Below the pieces are notes generated by a model that saw only the letters and a program-made list of their open reading frames with translations, did not search any database and was not told where the DNA came from. Positions 23,401-35,285 of a DNA stretch of 64,000 nt are shown piece after piece (the stretch's first letter is position 1; each line of letters opens with the position of its first letter). The stretch is taken from contig NC_060974.1 in the NCBI RefSeq assembly GCF_910589235.1, positions 306,501 through 370,500 of the forward strand, given 5' to 3'. This stretch comes from Vespa crabro. Lineage: Eukaryota; Arthropoda; Insecta; Hymenoptera; Vespidae. A program made the position numbers and the translations under genes.

Positions 23401-26400
23401 TGAACCAATGCGACTGTCGGGCTCGGAAATTTTACGACGACTCAATGCAAACTTATGCGACAGCCACCAAACCAAAACGACAGGCAAACTTGGATCCATT
23501 CCAACTAATCAAGGGAAAGTTTTAAGTGCGACTTGTGTATCAAAGCGACTGTCAGAATTGGAAATATCCTGACTAGTCGAGGGATGGTTATACGTGTATC
23601 TCGTAAAATGCGTCTGTCGGGCATGGAAGTATTTTGCCTAGTCGAGTGAAATTTACGCGAGTGCCTCCCAAACCAATGCTGCTGTAGGCTTTGAAAATAT
23701 TCCCACTAAAGGAGAGATACTTATACTAGTGCCACTCGAACCACAGCGAATATCTGACTTGGAACTAATCAGAGTAGTCGAAGGAATGTTATGCGAACTA
23801 TATTAGAACTCAAGCGGTGGCCGGACTTGGTAATATCCCGACTAGCCGTGGGAAATTTGTGCGAGTTATTCTCGAACCAAAGGAGCTGTAGGACTTGAAG
23901 AAATTACTAATAGTCAGAGGATAGTCATGCGTGTGATACTAGAGCTAATTCCACAATCGGACCAGGAAGTAGTGCGAATAGTAGGGGATAAGATATTCAA
24001 GTGACTCTAGAACCAATGCAACGGTTGGACTTGAAAATATACCAACTACTCGAAAGAAAGTTATGCGAGTAACTTTTGAACAATAGCGGCTGTAGGGCTA
24101 GGAAATATTTCGACTAGTCGGGAAACTTTGAGCGAGTATCTTGTCAACCAATCCGACTATCGTGATTGGAAATATTCCGGCTAGTCAAGGGAAAGTTAAG
24201 CGAGTGCTTCTCGAATCAAAGCGGGTGTCGGACTTGGAACTTTTCCAACTAGTCGAAGGAAAGTTATGCGAGTAAATCTAGAACTAATGCGACGGTCGGA
24301 TATGAAAATATTCCGAATAGACATGGGAAAATTATGCGAGTGCCTATCAAACCAATGCGTCTGTCGGACTTAGATATATTCCAACTTGTCGAGGGATATT
24401 TATGCAAGTAATTTGTGAACCAAAGGAACTGTCAAGCTTGGAAATAGTACAATTAGTCGAGGGAATATTACACAAGTTCCTCCCGAATAAATGAGGCTGA
24501 TGGACATGGAAATATTCTGACAAGTCTTGGGAAACTTATGCAAGAGGAAATTGAACCAATGAGTCTGTCGAACTTGGCAATAATACGACTAATCGGGAAA
24601 AGTTATGAGATTGCCTCTCGAGCAAATATCGCTATCGTCCTTGGAATGATTTCGAAGAGTTGGGGTAAGTTATGCGTGTTATTTTGGAACTAATTGGACG
24701 GTCGGACAATAAAATATCCCGAGTAATCCATGCAAATATATGCGATTAACTTGTGAACCAATGCAACTGTCGGGCTTGGAAATATTTCATCTAGTCGAGG
24801 GAAAGCTTTGCCTCTCGAGCAAAGGCGACTGTTGAACTTGGAAATAATTTGACTAGTCGTGGGAAGTTAAGCGAGTGACTAGTAAACCAAAGCGAAAGTT
24901 GTCGGCGAAAGTTATGCAAGAGCCACTCGAACCAATGCAACTGTCGGCCTTGGAAAATTTCCATCAATTCGAGGAATAGTTGTGTGGGTGTCTCTCAAAC
25001 CAATGCGTTTGTAGGAAATAGAAATATTCCGAATAGTAGAGAGAAATATGTGCGAGTGCCACTCCAAACAAAGCGAATATCGGACTTGGAATTATTCCGA
25101 CCAGTCGAGGAAATGCTATGCGAGTTATAGTGGAACCATTAAGGCGGTCAGACTTGGAAATATACCGATTAGTCGGGGGAATGATATGCGAGTGCCACTC
25201 GATACATTAAGTCTATGTGACTAGGAAATATGCCGACTAGTCGAGGGAAAGTAATACGAATGAATCTCGACCCAATGCAACTGTCGGACGTGGTAATAAT
25301 TCGAATAGACGAGGCATAGTTATGCGTGTGCCTCACGAATCAATATATCTGTCAGACTTGGAATATTCCGACTAGACAATGTAATGTATTGCAAGTGCCT
25401 CTCGAAACAATGTTACTGTCAATCCTGGAAATATTCATCGGGAGATATTAATCGAGGGAATGATGTGATTGTGGCTCCCGAACCAATGCGACTTTTCTAC
25501 TTGGAAACATTCCTACTAGTCAAAGGAATTTTGTTCACGTACCTTTCGAAGCAGTGCGTCTTTCGGACTTGAAATTTTTTCGAATAATCGAGGGAGAGTT
25601 GTGCGAGTGCCTCTCAGAACAATGCGATAGTCAGAACTAGAAATATTACCACTAGTCGATAGAAAAATGTGCAAGATTCTCGCCAAGCAATGAGACTGAA
25701 TAGCTAGATATATTCCGCCTAGTCTAGGGAAAGTTGTGCGAGTACTTCTCGGACAAACGCGGCTATAGTACATAGAAATGCTCCTACTAGTTTAGGGAAA
25801 TTATGATAAGGCATCTCGAATGCGAAAGGTAGCCCTAGATATATTACTCCTAGTCGAGGGAAAGTTATGCGAGAACCTCTAGAAATATTACGACTGTCGG
25901 AATTGGAATTATTCCGTCTATTCGAGAGAATGTTATGCTAGTGCTTTTAGAACCACTGCGACAGTCACATCATGAAATATTCCGTCTAGTCGGGAGGAAG
26001 AAATGCCAGTGCCTCTCTAATCAATGCAACTGTCAGACCTTGAAATTTCCCGACAAGTCCAGGAAAAGTTATGCGATTGCCTCACGAATCCATGTGATTG
26101 TTTGACTTCAAAAGAATGCGACTACACGAGAGTATGTTATACGAGTGCTTCTCTAACCAGTGCTACTTTCGAACTTCGAAATATTTCGGATACTCGAGGG
26201 AATTTTGTGCTCGTTCCTCTCGAACCAGTGCGTCTTATGGATATGGAAATATTCCAGGTAGTCGTGGGAAAGTTGTGCGAGTGCGTCTCGATCCAATGCG
26301 ACTGTCGAACTCGGAACTTTCCAACTAGTCGAAGGAGATTTGTGCGTATGCTCTCACATTATGTCGACTAACAGATTTGGAAACTCTCCGCTTATTCGAA

Positions 26401-29190
26401 GGAAAGTTATGTGAAAGCCTCTCGATACAATACGAATGTCGGAATTAGCAATATACCGTCTAGTAGTGGGAAAGTTATACAAACGCCTCACTATCCAGTG
26501 CGTCATTCTGGAGTGAAATTTTTCGTCTAGTCGAGAGAATGCTGAACCCGTACCTCTCGAAACAGTGCGTATTTCGTGCTGGGGAAAAATCCATCTAATC
26601 AAGGCAAAGGTGTGCGAATGCCTTACTTCAATGCGACTGTCGGACTTCAAAACATTCGAACAAGTCAAGGGAAGTTATTCGAGTGCCTCCAACAACACTG
26701 CCTCTATCGTATTTAGATATATTCCAACTAGCCGAGGGAATGTTATGAATCTTCGTCTCGCACCAATGCGACTGTCGGAATTGGAAATATTCCGACTGGT
26801 CGAGGGAAATTTATGCGTGTGCATCTCGAACCCATGTGACTGTCATACTCGGAACATTTCGACTATTGGATGGAAAGTTGCGCAAGTGCCACTCCAACCA
26901 ATGCGACTCTCAGACTTGGAATCATTCCGACTAGTCGAGGGAAAGATATGCGTGTGCTGTTCGAACCACTGCGACTGTAGGACCTAGAAATACTCCGAAT
27001 AGTCGAGGGAAAGCTATGGGATTATGTCACGCATCAGTGATACTGTCTGATTCGTTATTGTTCCTACTAGTCAAAGGAAAAATATAAAAGTGTTTCCCAA
27101 TACAATGCGTCTGTCGAACCTTGATAAATTACCCCATGTCGAGGCATAATTATGAGCGTTCCTCTCGAATCAATATAAATGACGGAGTTTGAAATCTTTC
27201 GACTAGTCGAAGGATTGCTATAGGAATGCCTCTCGAACCGATATCATTGTCGTACATATTAATTTTCCCCCTAGCCGAGAGAAAGCTATGTGAATGGCAA
27301 GTGAACCAATGCGACTGTTGTTCTTGGAAAAATCGAGAATAAGTGCGGGAATGTTCAGCTGGTTCCTCTCGATCCAATTCAAACGTTACACCTAAATATA
27401 ATTCATCTAGTTGAGGGAAAGATATCCGAATGAATTGTGGGCCAATGTGAATATGAGACATGGAAATATTCAGACTAGTCGAGGGAAAGATTTGCGTGTG
27501 CTGCTGGCAACAATTCGATTGTCAGACCTAGAAATATTCCGACTATTCGTGAGAATGTTATACGAGTGCCTCTCGAACCATTGCTTCGGTCGGATCTAGA
27601 AATATTCCACCTAGTCGAGGGAAGGTCATGAGAGTAACAGGTAATTCGTCTATGGGTCTTGGAAATATTTTATAGAGACGAGAAAAAATTATACGGGTGC
27701 CACTCAAATCAATGCGAATGTCGAACATAGAAACAATCCGATTATTCGAGGGAAGTTATGCGAGTGACTATCTGCCCAAAGCGGATGTGTTAGAAACATT
27801 ACCTAGTCGGGTAAAAGATATGCGTGTGTCTCTCGGCTGTCTGATTTGGAAATATTCGGAATAGTCGAAGGAAATTTATGCTAGTTACACTAGTAACTAT
27901 GCGATTGCTGGACTTGAAAATATCCCGCTTATTAGAATGAAAGTTATGCGAGTGTCACTCGAAACAATGCTGCTATCGGACTTTGAAATGACTAATAAAG
28001 AGAGAGCTATGCGATTGAATTATGATTCAATGCGAACGTCGTGCTTGAAAATATACCGAATATTCAAGGAGAATTTATGCGAATGCCTCCAAAACCAATG
28101 CGGCGACCGGATTTGGAAACATTCCAAAAGGTTCGGGAAAATTATGTTAGTGACTCGCGAAAAAAGCGACTGTCGGACTTGGAAATATTCCTCCGAATCG
28201 AGGAAAAGTTACGAGAGTGCCTCTCGAAACAATGTGGCTCTTGGAATTTGAAATACTCCGACTTGTCGAGGGACAGTTTTGCGAGTGACACACGAACCAA
28301 TGCGACTGCCGGACTTGAAATTATATCGCCTATACGAGGGAAAGTAATATGAGTGTCTTATGAACCAATGAGATATTCGGACTTGGAATCATTCCGATTA
28401 GTCGACGGAAATATTTGCGTGTGCTCCTCGAACTAATGCGGCTGTCGGTCTTGGAATTATTTCGACAAGACTGGTGAAAGATATACTAGTGCCACTCGAA
28501 ACAATTATACTGTCAGTCTTGGTAGTACTTCAACTAGTCGAAGTATAGTTATGCAAGTGAAATGTGAACCAATGTAACTGTCGGTCTTGGAAATATTCCG
28601 ACTAGTAGTGAGAAAGTTATACGAGTTCCACTCGAAAAAATGCGACTATCAGACTTGGAAATATTCCAACTAATCGGGTGAAGTTAGGAGAGTGCCACAC
28701 GAAACAAATTAACTGTCGGCTTTGGAAATATCTCTACTAGTCGAAATATAGGTATGCGAATGAATTGGAAAGCGATGAGACTATCGTACTTGGAAATATT
28801 CCGACTAGTCATGTGAAAGATATGCGAGTGCCACTCGGAAAAAATTGACTGTCGGTCTTGAAAATACTTCTACTAGTCGAAGTATAGATATGCGAGTGAA
28901 TTGTGAAGCTATGAGAATTTTGTGCTTCGAAATATTCAAACTAACCGGTAGGAATTTATGGGAGTGCTATTCGATCCAATGCGGCTGCTGTGCTTGGACA
29001 TATTCCGACTTGACGAGGGTGAGTTACGCGAGTGACTCTAGAATCAATGCGGCTGTTGGATGGAGAAATATTCCGACAAGCAAAAGGAAAATTATGAGAG
29101 TGTCCTCGGGCGCATGCGATTGTCAGATATAGAAATATTCCGACCAGTCGAGAGAAAGATTTCAGAGTTGAGTGTGAAATAATGCTGTCA
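20441..29190 (+). repeat. 68-bp satellite array A (forward)
   Basis: A tandem array of a diverged unit of about 68 bp, roughly 129 units. Landmark words in order are GAAATATTCCGACTAGTCGA, GGGAAAGTTATGCGAGTG, CCTCTCGAACCAATGCGACT and GTCGGACTTG. Spacing of the GTCGG-type word at 26708, 26776 and 26844 is 68 bp each time. Each unit includes the perfect palindrome CGACTAGTCG. Monomers differ at many positions and occasional units are shortened, so the array is old or poorly homogenised. Since 68 is not a multiple of 3, the open frames here shift phase every unit and are not genes. Confidence 0.93.
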
Positions 29191-32100
29191 TAATAAAATA
29201 TAGTAATAAAGACATTAATAAAAATAACAATAGTAATAATAGTGATAATAAGAACAATAATAATAACGATAATATGATAACAATAGTAACAATAATAACG
29301 ATAATAACGATTATAAGGATAATAACGTTAATAATAATAATATAAATAATAACGATAATAATAAAGATAATTTTAATAGTAAATATTATAACGACAATAA
29401 TAATGAAATTACGGAAAATAAGTATCATAAACATAATAAAGTTAATAACGATAATAATGATAATTGCAATAATAACGTTAATAACGTTAATCAAAATATT
29501 AATAAAAATAATAATAATAAAAATAATAATAACGATAATAACGATATTAATCATTATAACGAAATAAACGATAATAATGATAATAACGACAAAAATTACC
29601 ATTATAGTTATTATAACGATAATTACGTTGATAACAAAACTAATAATGACAATAATATTAATAAAAACGACAATAAAGAAAGTAACTATAATGACGATAA
29701 TTACGATAATAACGTTGAAACAATAATAATAACGATTATAATAATAGTAACGATTGTAACGACAATAATAACGATAAAATCGATTATAACTATTATCACA
29801 AAAATAACGATTATAACAATAATAACGTTAATTACGATAATAATAATATTCATAACAATAAGAAAGTCAACAACGATAAAAACAATAATAGCGATAATAA
29901 CTATAATATTGACAATAACGTAAGTAACGATAATAACGATAAAATGATTATGACAATAATAACGATATTAACGTTAACAAAGATAATTAGAACAATAAAA
30001 ACATATTAACGAAAAATCAATAATGACGATAATAACGATAACAATGTTAATAACAATGAAAATGACGATAATAATAAAAATAACCATTATAACGATAATA
30101 ACTCTAATAACGGCAGTAATAAGAATAATAATAATAAGAAGAATTATGATAATAATAATGACGATAATAACAATGTTAATTATTATAACGATATTAACGA
30201 TAATTACGATAATAATGACCATAATAACAATAATAATGGTAATAAAGATAATGACGTTAATAACAAAAATAATAATCAAAATAATGATAATAATAAGGAC
30301 AATAACGATAATAACGTTAATAACTATAATAACGATAATTACGATAGTAAGGTTAAAACGATAATAATAACTATTATAATAATAGTACCGATAATAACGA
30401 CAATAATAACGATAGAATCGATAATAACGATCAAAACGACAATAACGTTAATAACTATAATAAAATAATAACGCTAATAAGGTTAATAGCGATAATAATA
30501 AAGATAATTTTAATAGTTACGATAATAACGACGAGAATAATGAAATTAACGAAAATAAGTATTATAACCATAATAAAGTTAATGACGATAATAATGATAA
30601 TAGCCATAATAACGTCAACAATGATAATAAAATAAGAATAAGTATAATTAAAATAATAATAGTTGAAGTAATAACGAAAATAACAATAATAATAAAAACA
30701 ATAAGTGTAATAACAATAATAATAATAATAATAATATGGATAATATCGATATAAATAATTATAACGATATTAATGATAATAACGAAAATAACGTTAAAAC
30801 AAAAATAATAATGATGATAACAATAATAATAGCGACAATAACGATAATAATAATTATAACGGTAATATCAATAGTAATGGTAATAACGATTATAACTATA
30901 AAAACGTTAATAACGAAAATAATAACATTACTAATAATAATAATTGTATGCATGATAATAACTATAATAATAACGATAATAATAGTAATAATAATAATAA
31001 TAATAATAACAATAATAACTATAATAACAATAATAAAGTTATTATTGGAAATAATAATAATAATAAAAATAAGAATAATAAATATAATACCGATAATCGC
31101 GGTCGTAGTGATCATAATATTAATAATAGCGATAGTATGTATAATAACGATAATAACGATAACAAGGAAACAATGTTAATAACAATAGTATTTAAAATAA
31201 TAATAATAATTCTAATAATAATAATAATACTAAAAGAAATAATAGCAATTATAACGATAATAACTATAATAATAATAATAATAATAATAACGATAATAAC
31301 GATAACAACGATTATAATAAAAATAATAATAATCTACACAATAAAAATAAATATAACATAAATAATGATAATAATAATATTAAAAATAATATCGATAATA
31401 ACCATTATAACGTATATAAAGACAACAGCGCTAATAAAAATAATAACTATAATAACGATAATAACAATAATAATAACAATAATTTTATTGGTAATAATAA
31501 TAATGACTTTATTAACGATAAACATTATTGTAATAGTAATAGTAACGAAACAATAATAACAATAATAATAGTAATGGTAATAGTAATAATAAAAATAATA
31601 ATAATAAAATAATAATAATAAATATAATAACAACAGTTACATAAATAATAATAATAGTAATAAAAATTATTATAATAAATATTATATAAGAAAAAAATTA
31701 AAACGATAATAAAGATAATAACGATGATAACCATATCAAAGATTATAACGATAATAATAATAATAATAATAAGGAAATTATTAAAATAGTAACAAAAATT
31801 ATAATAATTATAATAATAAAACTAATAACTATAATAACAATTATAATTATAGTTATAATAATAATAATAATTGTAAAAATAATAGTAATCATAATTGCGA
31901 TTTTAACAATAATCACGATAATAATAATAAAAACACTAATAGTGATAATAACGATATTATCAGTAATAACGGTAATGAAGATAATAATAACGAAACAAAT
32001 AATAACGTTAAAATCGGTAATAATTATAATAAAAACGATAATAATAATTATTATTATAATAATAATAATAGTAATAACGATAATAAAGATAATTATGATA

Positions 32101-32240
32101 ATAACGATAATAACGGTAACAGTAATGATAATGATAGTAACGTTAATTACGTAAAGAAATAATGTTAATAACAATAATAATAAGGATAATAATAAAAATG
32201 GTGATAATAATAATAATAACAATAATAATTATTAATATAT
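29191..32240. repeat. RAY trinucleotide tract 6
   Basis: The longest uninterrupted RAY tract. It contains two hidden longer duplications: about 29330-29480 with 30467-30617 (offset 1137) and about 29690-29790 with 30328-30428 (offset 638). Pure AAT runs occur near 30715-30735 and 31275-31295. No coding content is seen. Confidence 0.93.
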
Positions 32241-32400
32241 TTACCCTAATGGTACCCTAATACCCATGGATTCTGGTCGATATCAAGGCCCAGCTCCTTC
32301 CAGCATCATCGTTGTCTGGCTTCGATGGTACTCTTCAGTAATTTTTGGCTGCTTGATACTGTGCGGCCAAGGAGACAGCATCGAAATCGCGTCTCTTCGT

Positions 32401-32990
32401 TCATTCTACTATCCGGAGAGGACTTAAACCTTCATCTATGACTGAAGACAAACTATATCGATCAATTTTTATGAAGTTCCACTTGGTGGGGCGAGTTGAT
32501 CTTGTCACAACTGGCCTCCTATCGGGTACGTCGAATAGGTTGTAATGATGATCGCTCTCAGTGTAATCTTGGATTACCCGCCAGTCTGCGAAACTTGCCA
32601 CAAGGTGTTCGTTGCCTAGAGAAACGTCCAGGGTCGTCTCCCTATATCCAGGCCTACGGAAGGTTGAGGTCGAGCCTGTGTTGAGCACTGCTTGCTCCAA
32701 TCCCAACACCACCTCTTTCGTCTTCCTTTGGGGTCCGGCCTGGCCTCCCACCATTCGATAATTTGGCATTGAAGTCTCCAGTCACATTGAGATCCCCTTG
32801 CATTTACCGCAGCGCGTCGTCCAGGTCGACCAGTTTGTACTGGAAGTCATCTATCTAGTCGTTCGTGGTGAGATATACGCTGACACATGTCATCGAGGTA
32901 TGTCTCACCTAAACTTAACCGCGACCGGCTCCATGATCCGACACATGTATGTTTCAGGTATCTGGGATCGAGATAGCCGCCGTGCCCATT
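32401..32990 (-). pseudogene. Endonuclease C-terminal part, R1-clade copy 4
   Basis: The open frame at 32401-32769 reads LNTGSTSTFRRPGYRETTLD, then VSLGNEHLVASFADW and VIQDYTESDHHYNLFDV. The S-D-H catalytic block is intact, unlike copy 1. Upstream in element orientation, 32800-32990 covers the P-N-D-R and G-D-x-N-A region but is interrupted by stops. The Met at 32769 is internal. Confidence 0.83.
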
Positions 32991-33009
32991 TCGTCGGCGT
33001 ACCAACCTA

Positions 33010-33130
33010 TTCCTGCTCTGTTCTAGAACTGTTGGTTCATTAGAAGAATATAAACTTTTTTCTCAGATCGGAGCAGAGTTATAAGGTGGTGAGCCGTTCT
33101 GCTCCTATTGACGTTACCGTACAGTACACT
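33010..33130 (-). pseudogene. ORF2 start and endonuclease N-terminus, R1-clade copy 4
   Basis: The minus strand reads VLYGNVNRSRTAHHLITLLR, then SEKKVYILLMNQQF. This corresponds to the N-x-N-R block and the S-E-Q-Y block of copy 1. Here the catalytic Glu of S-E-Q-Y is Gln (N-Q-Q), so the nuclease is inactive as read. Confidence 0.72.
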
Positions 33131-33289
33131 GATCCATTTTTCTTGTATGCAGTTGTAAGGGCCTCCTAGCATGTATTGCACGCCCTTGATCCGGCCAGGT
33201 GTTTCTTGGGATCAGAAACGCTAATGGAGCACAAAAAGTAAGTGGGCTGTTTGTCCTTACAGTCTTTGATCTGGTGCCCTTGCCGCCGT

Positions 33290-33364
33290 GGAAATATCAA
33301 AACTTACTTCGATCGGGGCTTTGCAAGAGGCACTATGGTTGCCAAAGTCGATGCAGCGGTAGCA
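33290..33364 (-). pseudogene. ORF1 CCHC zinc knuckles, R1-clade copy 4
   Basis: The first knuckle reads RCYRCIDFGNHSASCK. Both leading Cys and the last Cys are kept, while the residue at the usual His position is Asn with a His just after it. The second knuckle is destroyed by a stop in the frame that continues it. Confidence 0.72.
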
Positions 33365-33429
33365 ACGTCTTACTTCTGCTCCTCTCCTAACTTTGCAACA
33401 GACAATGCCGACCAGCACTCGGCCGGCCT

Positions 33430-34260
33430 TCACAAGCTACACAGCAGCTTCCTCTTATATTTTGACGTGGGACAGGTGTTGCTATCTCGAGTTGGAGTAC
33501 GTCATTTTAACTTTGATTTTCTCCGCGTAGGCTGGAAGGTTCCTCATTAGTGCCTTCTCGACATCTACCACCGATGTGCAGCAATCGCTGTCGCGTATGT
33601 CAAGCGTAGCTCTGGCGACCAGTTCCGTGATTTTACTCGTGTCTCTTACTCCTTTCCTCAGGGATTATCTGAGTGAGTCCCTAATCTCCGTAGTGGTCTT
33701 CTTGAATTCGAGGAGAATCTCTCCCGTTCTGGTCTGCCGGATCGATCTAAGGTCTACCTCTGCAGCGCTAGTCTTGAGGCTCTGGTGAATAACTCCGACT
33801 ATGTCTGTTTAGTTTTACCTTGCGCAGGTTTCAGGAGGTTAGCGTCCGGTTTCGTTCTCTTTCTCGGCTGGTCCTCTGATATGCTCGGCTTCTTTATTCC
33901 TGCGTTAGGAGTCTTGTAGCCTTCTTCACAGTTATTTCCCTCTTTCTCGTCTTCTTGACGACCTCCGTATACTTGGTGCCTTCGGCCGTCATCGCCTCTT
34001 GCCTTGGTCTTTTGAAGCTTTCTTCAGGCAAATGCGGCGGGCTTGTGGCTACTCCCTTAACTGCGCCAGAATTTGTTACAGAGTTTGCCCATGTGCTCTG
34101 AGAGACCCGAACGAAGGTACACGTTCCCTTATTGATCTTTGTTCAAGATTTATACACCATCTCCCGGTTGTCAATGATCTTCTGAAGTTCTGGGATTCCT
34201 TGCTATGTCGCAATGTTTATGGTCGGCTGTCTAGTAATAGCTGTACTCATATTGGCTAGG
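33430..34260 (-). pseudogene. ORF1 central and N-terminal region, R1-clade copy 4
   Basis: Minus-strand translation at 33500-33630 gives LVARATLDIRDSDCCTSVVD, then VEKALMRNLPAYAEKIK, matching the central ORF1 blocks of copies 1 and 2. Positions 33640-33800 hold the R-T-G-E-I-L-L-E-type block, and 33950-34060 the charged coiled region. Stops interrupt the frame. The + strand frame at 33999-34259 is an antisense shadow. Confidence 0.75.
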
Positions 34261-34848
34261 TGGAGTTTCGATAGAGCGAATTTCTCTATCTCTCAAACTT
34301 GTTGTGTCCCCTTCGCAGGCTGGATATGTGACATCAAGCCGGAGAGTCGCATAATCCCAAAGGCCCTGGCAGCCCATTGACACTCTTCCAAGAGGCTTTC
34401 TTCATATCATACCCATTCTGCCGCTTTAGACACACCGCAGGCCAGTTCGCCTACCTGTGGTGCTCTTCCTGATGCATTATCCAGAGCTGGAGCCAGATTT
34501 CCTACGCGAAGCTCCAGGCAGTTGCTGGTTGACGACGGCAGGTTGCCTGTCCCACAACCACCTGACACCACCGAGGCGTGGGTGTACCTACCACGCTCTA
34601 TCTTGCCTTTCGCTGTATTATACATTATGAGAATTTAATTGAGGCAAGCACCCCAAAGGAAAGGAAAGGATGGGAAGGAAGCTTGAGAGGGATAGAAAGG
34701 ATAGAAAAAGATATGACAGAAGAACAAAGAAAGGAAAAACCGTCCAAGAACAAACACCCAACATTCACACAGTCCCTCTTATTCGTCTCTTTAGAGAAGT
34801 AAGGATTTCTGTGGGCATATTCTTCTTCCCGCTACCCACAGTGGGGAA
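34261..34848 (-). mobile_element. 5' leader of R1-clade copy 4
   Basis: Non-coding leader closely parallel to 5740-6240 of copy 1. Both share a GGCCCTGGCAGCCCA block (34360 and 5802), a CAGGCCAG block and an internal GAAAGGA-rich stretch. The outer 50 bp of the two copies differ. Confidence 0.66.
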
Positions 34849-35131
34849 CGATAATAACAATAATAATAACGATAATGGAAATAATAAGAGTCATAATAAT
34901 TATAATAACAATAACCATAATAACGATAATAATAATATCAATAACAACGAAAATCACAATTATAACGGTTATAGCGATAATAACGATTATAATAATTATT
35001 ATGATAATAACGATAATTATAAGATCAACGATTGCTACGATAATAATGATATTTACGATAATAACCATATTAATGACAATAATAACCATAAACACAGTAA
35101 TTATAATAATAAGAATTAAAAAGATAATGAC

Positions 35132-35172
<41 letters not shown>

Positions 35173-35285
35173 TAACATAAATAACGATAATTACGATTAT
35201 AAGTATAATAATGATAATAACCATATTAACGATAATAACAATAATAATGATAATAATTTTAATAACGTTAATATTAATAGTAAAA
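34849..35285. repeat. RAY trinucleotide tract 7
   Basis: Short AAT/AAC/GAT tract between copy 4 and the reverse-oriented 68-bp satellite, with a pure AAT run near 35135-35168. Confidence 0.93.

Larger units (their letters stand above)
32241..34848 (-). mobile_element. R1-clade non-LTR retrotransposon, copy 4 (5' half only)
   Basis: Contains the 5' leader, ORF1 and the endonuclease part of ORF2, and stops near the EN-RT linker at 32241, so the reverse transcriptase and 3' end are absent. The left edge corresponds to about 13965 of copy 2. Leader similarity places it in the subfamily of copy 1. It is GC-richer than its surroundings and flanked by RAY repeat on both sides. Confidence 0.88.

Noticed and set aside
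20441..29190. Short Cys/Arg-rich repeated peptides such as the MRLSDLEIFRLVEGKLCE type
   Set aside because: Read-through of the 68-bp satellite in cycling frames, not a secreted or zinc-finger repeat protein.
20441..29190. CRISPR-like array
   Set aside because: The unit is repeated throughout its 68 bp with uniform divergence. There is no conserved repeat alternating with unique spacers, no cas genes, and the host is eukaryotic.
1711..34848. Active, full-length retrotransposon
   Set aside because: Every copy has stops, frameshifts and at least one lost catalytic residue or missing domain.
1..35285. Telomeric repeat
   Set aside because: No TTAGG/CCTAA runs are present. The trinucleotide tracts do not match any known telomeric unit.
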